A stretch of DNA of 16,815 nucleotides, taken from the NCBI GenBank assembly GCA_034433615.1, contig DAOUAJ010000462.1, forward strand, positions 1 through 16,815. The letters run 5' to 3'. The first letter of the stretch is position 1, and each line of letters opens with the position of its first letter. The notes below the pieces were generated by a model. That model was not told where the DNA came from, searched no databases, and saw only the letters and a program-made list of their open reading frames with translations. This stretch comes from DAOUAJ01 sp034433615. GTDB lineage: Bacteria > Chloroflexota > Anaerolineae > DUEN01. Below, piece after piece: positions 1 to 5,163 of this stretch. A program made the translations under genes and the position numbers.

Positions 1-849
1 GAGCACTTCAACCAGGTGGGGAACGGTGTCCTGGAATACTGGGATACCGCGCCGTTCAACGGCCTCTACACCCTGCGCCTGGTGGTGACGCGCGGCGACG
101 GCAGTGTACGCACGGCCACTACCCAGGTCACAGCAGACAACGTGGCGCCTCAGGTGGAACTGCTCCATCCCCCCGATGGCAAGGTGTATGTCATGGAAGA
201 TGACGAATGGATCAGCATCACGGCCGACGCCACCGATGATTGGTCCATGGATCGAGTTGAGTTTTTCCTGGATGGAGAGCCGATCGGCACCAGCACCGTG
301 GCTCCCTATAGCATCCGTTGGACGATCGTGATGTCCGATACGAAGCCCGTACAAGGACGTACCATCACCGCCATGCGGCCTATCACGATGCCCGATGGCA
401 CGGTGCAGATGGGCGAAGCGGTGGTCGCCACCACCGAGCAGGAAACGTTGCCCGATGGCTCGCTGCGATTGATTGAGAAATGGGAATCTGGCCGCACGAT
501 CATTTATGACAGTCACGGCTACACAGAAACTCACGTTATCCAGATCAAAGCCTACGACAGTGCCGGCAACGTGACGGAAAGCACGCCCGTGACCGTCCTG
601 GTGATGCATAAACCGGAGGAAAGGGAAGCCGGCGCCCGACTGCAGTCTGTGGGCGCGCTGGCGGATGCCTGTCCCCTGTGTCTGGCCACCCTTGATCGCC
701 TTGATCGCCGAAGGTCGAAAGGTCTCCTGACCGAGGCGAAAGGGGCTCGGTCGGGAGACCTTCACCCATCGCGGACAGGCCAGGGAAAACGCCTGCCTCG
801 TCTCTCATCCCTCGTTACTCGTTGCCTTCTTCAGGACAGGACAACATGA
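1..849 (+). CDS. C-terminal part of an Ig-domain extracytoplasmic protein, probably a class A penicillin-binding protein (5' end outside window)
   Basis: The reading frame is open from base 1, so the gene begins upstream; it stops with TGA at 847-849. Visible are 282 residues. The first ~35 (NGVLEYWDT, NGLYTLRLVV, followed by VTADNVAPQVELL) match the all-beta tail I associate with Chloroflexota PBPs/transglycosylases. Residues ~50-105 are a bacterial Ig-like domain (TADATDDWSMDRVEFFLDG, then IGTSTVAPYSIRW), and the domain closes at about residue 200 (YDSAGNVTESTPVTVLVMH). No transglycosylase or transpeptidase motif lies inside the window, so the PBP assignment is family memory; a surface or adhesion Ig-domain protein is the alternative. 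The last ~75 residues, from about base 620, are Arg/Leu-rich, look unlike the preceding domain and run through a long DNA hairpin, so they probably represent read-through into repeat sequence rather than a conserved domain. Confidence 0.6.
   Translation, partial: EHFNQVGNGVLEYWDTAPFNGLYTLRLVVTRGDGSVRTATTQVTADNVAPQVELLHPPDGKVYVMEDDEWISITADATDDWSMDRVEFFLDGEPIGTSTVAPYSIRWTIVMSDTKPVQGRTITAMRPITMPDGTVQMGEAVVATTEQETLPDGSLRLIEKWESGRTIIYDSHGYTETHVIQIKAYDSAGNVTESTPVTVLVMHKPEEREAGARLQSVGALADACPLCLATLDRLDRRRSKGLLTEAKGARSGDLHPSRTGQGKRLPRLSSLVTRCLLQDRTT
719..762. repeat. 17-bp inverted repeat (hairpin) inside the 3' tail of the first gene
   Basis: The arm at 719-735 (AAGGTCTCCTGACCGAG) pairs with 746-762 across a 10-nt loop; the only deviation is one G-T wobble. 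No T-run follows, so it is not a typical intrinsic terminator. It falls in the non-conserved C-terminal extension of the upstream reading frame. A dispersed REP-like hairpin is the likeliest identity. Confidence 0.7.
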
Positions 850-960
850 TATTTAGAATTCCTTCGGCTCAAAGCCCCGTCCCCGGGGCGTCCATCTAGC
901 GTCCGAGGACGGGCTTGGGAGCAAAACTGTGATCTACTGAACATGATATTTAGGATTCCT
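843..960. repeat. Direct repeat pair (21 nt, one mismatch) flanking an imperfect inverted repeat
   Basis: A 21-nt sequence beginning AACATGATATTTAG occurs at 843-863 and again at 940-960, differing at one base. The first copy contains the stop codon of the upstream gene; the second abuts the surE start and supplies its TAGGA ribosome binding site. Between them, 872-882 and 907-916 form an imperfect inverted repeat (AAGCCCCGTCC against GGACGGGCTT, one bulged C). It could be a small insertion with flanking duplication or a local duplication of the surE leader. Confidence 0.65.
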
Positions 961-961
961 C

Positions 962-1756
962 ATGCCTGAGCGTAAGCGCATTCTGATCACCAATGATGAT
1001 GGTGTCCATGCCCCTGGTCTGCTGGCATTGAAGCGGGCACTGTCAGTGGTGGGCGAGGTGGCTGTGTTCGCCCCCGATCACAACTGGTCGGCGGCAGGGC
1101 ACACCAAGACGATGCATAAGCCGCTGCGCGTCTTTCAGACTGAGCTGGCCGATGGCACCTCCGCACTCGTTACAACGGGTACCCCCTCGGATTGCGTGGG
1201 GCTGGCATTGCTGGGACTGGTCCCTTTCCGGCCAGACCTGGTAGTCTCGGGCATCAACGATGGCCCCAATCTGGGGTCTGATGTGACGTATTCGGGCACC
1301 ATAGCGGGGGCGATGGAGGCGGTGGTCAGCGGGATACCGGCCATCGCTGTGTCACAGGACTGGGGGCAGGACAGAGACCTGGAGCTGGCGGCGGAGCTGG
1401 CAGCCCGGCTGGCGGCCCTGGTGCTGCAAAACGGGCTGCCCGCCAACACCTTCTTGAACCTGAATGTCCCCTCATTGCCGCGCGCCCACTTCCGCGGTGT
1501 ACGGATCACCCGGCTGGGCCAGCGCGTGTACCGGGACGTGCTCATCGAGCGCTTCGACCCCCGTGGCCAGCCGTATTACTGGATCGGTGGGGAGCCTCCC
1601 ACAGGCGTCTCTGACCCGGACGGTGATACGGACATCGGGGCACTGGCCCAGGGCTACGCATCGGTCACCCCACTCAACATGGACATGACGGACTACGATT
1701 TCCTGCCGGTGCTGCGGCGTTGGGACCTGGCGTGGGAGGGGATGTCCAGACCATGA
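962..1756 (+). CDS. surE: 5'/3'-nucleotidase SurE
   Basis: SurE is a metal-dependent nucleotidase that dephosphorylates nucleoside 5'- and 3'-monophosphates and, in some species, short polyphosphate. The 264-residue protein is of usual family length. It opens with the metal-binding motif ITNDDGVHAPG (Asp12, Asp13), followed by FAPDHNWSAAGH with the conserved Ser, then GTPSDCVGLAL and SGINDGPNLGSDVTYSGT, whose Asn belongs to the metal site. The ATG at 962 follows TAGGA with a 6-nt gap. The stop overlaps the next gene's start as ATGA at 1753-1756, so the two are probably translationally coupled. All expected motifs are present and nothing looks degraded. Confidence 0.96.
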   Translation: MPERKRILITNDDGVHAPGLLALKRALSVVGEVAVFAPDHNWSAAGHTKTMHKPLRVFQTELADGTSALVTTGTPSDCVGLALLGLVPFRPDLVVSGINDGPNLGSDVTYSGTIAGAMEAVVSGIPAIAVSQDWGQDRDLELAAELAARLAALVLQNGLPANTFLNLNVPSLPRAHFRGVRITRLGQRVYRDVLIERFDPRGQPYYWIGGEPPTGVSDPDGDTDIGALAQGYASVTPLNMDMTDYDFLPVLRRWDLAWEGMSRP

Positions 1757-2640
1757 GCTTCAAGCCGCTCCCCTGCCCGCAGGTGATCAGAGGGATTGTT
1801 GCCTCCGTCGCGCTCTTGCTGCTTGCCGCCTCATTGATTTGGGGAGCCTTCGTCTTGCCCCTGGGTGGAACGGTTTTTGCTCTAGCCTTGTTGGCGATAG
1901 AGGCACTGGCTGCCTGCGCCTACCTGTTGTACCGCACGCTGATTTGCCTCACGCTGTCTTACCAGGTAGATCGCGATGGCATCACTGTGATCTGGCTGTT
2001 CGCTCGTTACGTGATCCCGATGAGCCACATCCAGCAAATCGTCCTGGGCGCGGCTGACCGGGGGCCCGGCCCGTGGTGGACCTGGCCATCTCGTTACGTG
2101 ACAGAGTTGATCGGTGGGCCGCGCGCACAGGTGACCTCCCTCGCCACTCGACCGTTGCCGCAGCAGATTCTACTGGTCACACCAGAGGGGGTGCTAGGGC
2201 TGTCGCCCGCGGACCAGGAGGGGTTCCTCAACGCTGTGCAGGAACGATACCGGCTGGGGCCAACTCACTGGTTGGCTCCTGGACTGCAGTTGCCAGGCGT
2301 GGCTCACTGGCCGGTGTGGCGCGATCGGGTGGGGCTGGGGCTGGTAGCCCTGGGGTTTCTGGGTGTTTTGTTGCTGTTTGGCTGGCTGAGTTTTGCCTAT
2401 CCGGGGCTGCCGGAGCAATTGCCGCTGCATTTTGATGTGGTGGGCATGCCCGACCGCGTCGGGCCGCGCGCGGGACTGTTTGCCCTCCCGATCATCGGCT
2501 TCCTGGCCTGGGCGGTGAACAGCATGTGGGGTGTGCTGGTGCACGCTCGCCAGCCGGCCAGCGCCTATCTGCTTTGGGGGAGCACCCTCGTGGTGCAACT
2601 GTTGGCCGGCATCGCGTTGGCCAATTTGATGCTGTCCTGA
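1753..2640 (+). CDS. PH-like / DUF1648-domain integral membrane protein
   Basis: A 295-residue membrane protein of unknown function. Residues ~10-66 contain two hydrophobic segments. Residues ~67-165 look like a bacterial PH-type beta domain (SYQVDRDGITVIWLFARYV, then IPMSHIQQIV, ILLVTPEGVLGLSPAD). The C-terminal part (~190-295) has three or four membrane segments and carries the DUF1648 signature LPLHFDVVGMPDRVG at ~223-238. An in-frame TTG exists at 1720, but the ATG at 1753, forming a 4-nt ATGA overlap with surE, is preferred. Coupling to surE suggests co-expression but gives no function. The domain calls rest on motif recognition only. Confidence 0.8.
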   Translation: MSFKPLPCPQVIRGIVASVALLLLAASLIWGAFVLPLGGTVFALALLAIEALAACAYLLYRTLICLTLSYQVDRDGITVIWLFARYVIPMSHIQQIVLGAADRGPGPWWTWPSRYVTELIGGPRAQVTSLATRPLPQQILLVTPEGVLGLSPADQEGFLNAVQERYRLGPTHWLAPGLQLPGVAHWPVWRDRVGLGLVALGFLGVLLLFGWLSFAYPGLPEQLPLHFDVVGMPDRVGPRAGLFALPIIGFLAWAVNSMWGVLVHARQPASAYLLWGSTLVVQLLAGIALANLMLS

Positions 2641-2789
2641 GAATAGCAGTCAGCGATCAGCGATTAGCCACTCTGGCTGAAGGCTGCTTGTGGCCCGCAC
2701 TTGTGGTCTTCGCCTCTCAGAAGACCATGGGCTAAAAGCTGACAGCTAACTGCTGATGGCTGACCGCTTTTCATGGGCCGTGGCGCCGC
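2641..2789. repeat. REP-like imperfect palindromic intergenic repeat
   Basis: The gap between the PH/DUF1648 gene and the DUF92 gene consists of an imperfect inverted repeat. GTCAGC, ATCAGC and ATTAGCC blocks at 2649-2669 are mirrored by GGCTAAAAGC, GCTGATGGCTGAC blocks at 2730-2765. An internal perfect 8-bp hairpin lies at 2704-2727 (TGGTCTTC / GAAGACCA, 8-nt loop). Similar GGCTGATGGCT text recurs at about 7701-7712. No promoter stands out. Confidence 0.6.
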
Positions 2790-2825
2790 TTGTGGCGTGA
2801 ACAACTGTCCTGGGGGGAACGGTTG

Positions 2826-3656
2826 GTGGCGGGATGGTATCCAGGCCGGGTGAGCGCAGGGCTGGTGCTCAGCCTGGCTATCAGCCTGGCCGCTTATCGG
2901 CTGGGGACGCTTTCTCGAAGCGGGATCGTCGGCGCCGTCTTGGTAGGCACGTTGACGGCCGGGCTGGGCGGCTGGCTCTGGGGATGGTTACTAGTTGCCT
3001 TTTTCGTCTCGTCCAGCCTCCTCTCCCACTACCGGACGGCTGACAAGGCCGCGGTGCGGGCTCAATTCGCCAAGGGTGAGCGGCGAGACCTGGGTCAGGT
3101 GTTGGCTAACGGCGGGCTGGGGGCCGCGCTGGCTGTGGTCGCGACCATGACGGACGTCGGGTGGCTGTTCCCGGCTTACCTGGGCGCGCTGGCGGCCGTC
3201 AGCGCCGATACGTGGGCCACGGAGGTCGGCGTGCTCAGCCGGCGGGCCCCCCGACTCATCACCACAGGACGGCCAGTGCCAGCCGGAACCTCCGGGGCTG
3301 TGACGGCGTTAGGGTTCGGAGCGGCTCTGGCGGGGGGGTTGTTCATCGGGCTGGCAGCGTGGGCGTGGGCCGCGCTGCTGCCCGGCGCATCGCCTGAGCC
3401 GAAGAGGGCCTGGTGGCCGCTATGGGCCGCCGGGGGTGGGCTGGCTGGCGCTCTGTTCGACAGCCTGCTGGGAGCTACAGTGCAGGGCATCTATTTCTGC
3501 GATCGGTGCCGCAAGGAGACGGAACGCCCGGTGCACCGCTGCGGCGCACAGACACGTCGGTTGCGTGGGTGGACATGGCTGAACAACGATTGGGTGAACT
3601 TTCTCAGCTCGCTGGTGGGTGGGCTGGTGGCGATGGAGCTGGCGACGTGGTGGTAG
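2826..3656 (+). CDS. DUF92 family integral membrane protein (VTE6-like, possible prenyl-phosphate kinase family)
   Basis: Highly hydrophobic protein of ~276 residues with about six or seven membrane segments. It carries the DUF92 pattern: SRSGIVGAVLVG near the N terminus, SADTWATEVGVLS in the middle, then the loop PRLITTGRPVPAGTSG, FDSLLGATVQG, and a C-terminal cytoplasmic Cys-containing loop (CDRCRKE, HRCG) followed by WLNNDWVNFLSS. Characterised DUF92 relatives in plants and cyanobacteria (VTE6) phosphorylate phytyl phosphate; activity here is unknown. The start is uncertain: GTG 2826 or TTG 2823 lie 5-8 nt after GGGGGGA at 2812-2818, whereas an upstream TTG at 2790 has no ribosome binding site. 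The following glycosyltransferase starts within or just after the stop, so the two are probably co-translated and may share a polyprenyl-phosphate substrate (inference). Confidence 0.85.
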   Translation: MAGWYPGRVSAGLVLSLAISLAAYRLGTLSRSGIVGAVLVGTLTAGLGGWLWGWLLVAFFVSSSLLSHYRTADKAAVRAQFAKGERRDLGQVLANGGLGAALAVVATMTDVGWLFPAYLGALAAVSADTWATEVGVLSRRAPRLITTGRPVPAGTSGAVTALGFGAALAGGLFIGLAAWAWAALLPGASPEPKRAWWPLWAAGGGLAGALFDSLLGATVQGIYFCDRCRKETERPVHRCGAQTRRLRGWTWLNNDWVNFLSSLVGGLVAMELATWW

Positions 3657-3670
3657 TCCATCAAAATGAG

Positions 3671-4438
3671 ATGACTGGCCAGGTGGAACGGCCGCATTTG
3701 TCTATCGTGATCCCGGCCTACAACGAAGAGCGCCGGCTGCCGCGGACGCTGGGGCGCGTGATCGCCTACGTGAAAGCCCGGTCGTTCACAGCAGAGATCC
3801 TGGTGGTGGACGACGGCAGCACGGACAGCACGGCGAGCGTGGTAGAACAGATGCTGCCTGCCCACCCGATCCTGCGCCTGATCCGCAACGATCATCGTGG
3901 GAAGGCGTACACCGTACGCACGGGCGTCCTGGCTGCTCAAGGCCGTTACGTGCTTTTCTGCGACGCGGACCTGGCGACCCCCATCGAGGAGTGGGAGAAG
4001 CTGGCGTCGTACCTGGAGGCTGGCTACGACGTTGCCATCGGCTCACGGGAAGGTTTAGGGGCGGTTCGCTACGACGAGCCGTGGTATCGTCACGCGATGG
4101 GGCGCGTTTTTAACTGGATCGTGCGCATTGTGGCTGTGGGTGGCTTCCAGGACACTCAATGCGGCTTCAAGGCGTTTCGGCACGAGGTCGCGCAGGACAT
4201 CTTCCGGCGAGTCCGTTTATACGCCAACGATGCGCCGCCGGTGAAGGGGGCGGCGGTCACCGGCTTCGACGTTGAGCTGCTGTTCCTGGCGCTCAAGCGC
4301 GGCTATCGGGTGAAAGAGGTGCCCGTGGAGTGGCACTACGGCACCGAGACCAAGGTGCATCCCTTGCGGGACTCGCTGCGCAATCTGCGCGATGCGCTGA
4401 TGGTGCGGTGGAACGACCTGCGGGGGGTATATGGTTAA
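3671..4438 (+). CDS. Family 2 glycosyltransferase, dolichyl-phosphate beta-hexosyltransferase-like
   Basis: Predicted to move a hexose from a nucleotide sugar to a polyprenyl phosphate on the cytoplasmic membrane face. With this start it has 255 residues. The GT-A motifs are in order: LSIVIPAYNEERRLPRTL (10-27), ILVVDDGSTDS with Asp47/Asp48, the metal-binding CDADLATP (Asp98, Asp100), DVAIGSREG, QDTQCGFKAFR and FDVELLFLALKRGYRVKEVPVEW. The QCGFK and FDVELL blocks are typical of the dolichyl-phosphate glucose synthase subgroup; no C-terminal membrane segment is evident. ATG 3671 is chosen; GTG 3647, preceded by GGAG and overlapping the DUF92 stop, is equally possible and would indicate tight coupling. 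Donor sugar and lipid acceptor cannot be read from sequence. Confidence 0.88.
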   Translation: MTGQVERPHLSIVIPAYNEERRLPRTLGRVIAYVKARSFTAEILVVDDGSTDSTASVVEQMLPAHPILRLIRNDHRGKAYTVRTGVLAAQGRYVLFCDADLATPIEEWEKLASYLEAGYDVAIGSREGLGAVRYDEPWYRHAMGRVFNWIVRIVAVGGFQDTQCGFKAFRHEVAQDIFRRVRLYANDAPPVKGAAVTGFDVELLFLALKRGYRVKEVPVEWHYGTETKVHPLRDSLRNLRDALMVRWNDLRGVYG

Positions 4439-4448
4439 TGGGACGCGA

Positions 4449-4463
4449 TAGTTAAATAAACTG
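4449..4463. promoter_or_regulatory. Candidate MarR operator, autoregulatory
   Basis: The sequence TAGTTAAATAAACTG lies 14 nt before the marR ATG, just ahead of its ribosome binding site (AAGGTGG). It matches 13 of 15 positions of the perfect palindrome at 5017-5031. MarR proteins usually bind AT-rich palindromes of about this size near their own start, so autorepression is the natural reading (inference). Confidence 0.5.
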
Positions 4464-4476
4464 ATCAAGGTGGCTG

Positions 4477-4914
4477 ATGAACGATACCCGTGCGAATGCC
4501 TACCGCTTGATTCAGATCTTCGAATCTATACGGCGAACAAAACCGGCTCCTATGATGCGGCGCCTGGAACTGCTGGACCTCTCGCCATCTCATTTCAGGG
4601 CATTACACCTGCTGGCGTCCGGCGAAAAACTGACCATGAAGGATCTCGCTAAGCGATTGGGAATGACTCCCCCATCGGTGACAGTGCTCACGCGCCGGCT
4701 GCAGCAAAAGGGGTTGATTGGGCGCGAGAGGGACCGAAACGACCGACGGGTTGTGCTGCTCTCCCTCACAGAGGAAGGTCGAAAGCTCCTGGACGAGATG
4801 CTCGAAGAGCGACTTCAAGTAATGGAGCGTTTGCTGCAAGGATTGTCGCCCGAAGAGCAACAGCTTCTCCTTGACCTGTTGGCACGAGCGGTTGAGGCGA
4901 TGCAGAGTCCCTAA
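4477..4914 (+). CDS. MarR family winged-helix transcriptional regulator
   Basis: A 145-residue regulator of normal MarR length. The winged helix-turn-helix spans ~36-103: LSPSHFRALHLLASGE, then MKDLAKRLGMTPPSVTVLTRRLQQKGLIGRE (recognition helix ~65-78), and the wing RDRNDRRVVLLSLTEEGRKLL containing the conserved D-R-R. Helices at both ends (10-35 and 104-142) form the dimerisation region. The start follows AAGGTGG with a short spacing. It sits 38 nt after the glycosyltransferase gene; a near-palindrome overlaps its leader and a perfect version lies downstream before the DUF2079 gene, so those two transcription units are its likely targets. No Cys-based redox sensor is seen, and the ligand is unknown. 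Confidence 0.93.
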   Translation: MNDTRANAYRLIQIFESIRRTKPAPMMRRLELLDLSPSHFRALHLLASGEKLTMKDLAKRLGMTPPSVTVLTRRLQQKGLIGRERDRNDRRVVLLSLTEEGRKLLDEMLEERLQVMERLLQGLSPEEQQLLLDLLARAVEAMQSP

Positions 4915-4979
4915 AGAGCCAATCTTGATGAAACGCTGATGGGCTCTTCACAGGATTTTCACAATCATGTGGTATTATT

Positions 4980-5000
4980 ACCCCAGTAAGGGGTTTTTTT
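4980..5000 (+). terminator. Probable intrinsic terminator after marR
   Basis: ACCCC (4980-4984), a 5-nt loop and GGGGT (4990-4994) are followed by an unbroken run of T residues to 5000. The stem is short (5 bp) but GC-rich and the T-tract is strong. A second weak inverted repeat (AAGAGCC 4914-4920 / GGCTCTT 4942-4948) lies between it and the marR stop. It would separate marR transcription from the DUF2079 gene. Confidence 0.6.
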
Positions 5001-5015
5001 GTGCCCCAAAACTAA

Positions 5016-5032
5016 TTAGTTAAATTAACTAA
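5016..5032. promoter_or_regulatory. Perfect AT-rich palindrome, candidate MarR operator upstream of the DUF2079 gene
   Basis: TTAGTTAAATTAACTAA is a perfect 8-1-8 palindrome, overlapped by a second palindrome ACTAATTAGT at 5011-5020. It shares 13 of 15 core bases with the site before marR. A weak promoter (TTGTGC 4999-5004, 16-nt spacer, TAAATT 5021-5026) would be covered by it. Binding by the adjacent MarR is inferred. The leader from 5033 to 5163 also holds a GC-rich hairpin at 5097-5112 (CGCGCCG/CGGCGCG). Confidence 0.55.
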
Positions 5033-5163
5033 ATCATTTTGAAAAACCTCTTCGCGCTGCCGTATAGCTGACCTTCGTGCTCAGCCTGAGCGTCGCCGCG
5101 CCGCACGGCGCGAGTCAAAACGCGCAAACCTCTATTGCGCACCAGGAGTGGGAAAAGGATCAG

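Noticed and set aside
5077..5163. GTG 5077 as start of the DUF2079 gene
   Set aside because: It lacks a ribosome binding site and its extra 29 residues span a GC hairpin with no membrane or conserved features; ATG 5164 follows AAAAGGA.
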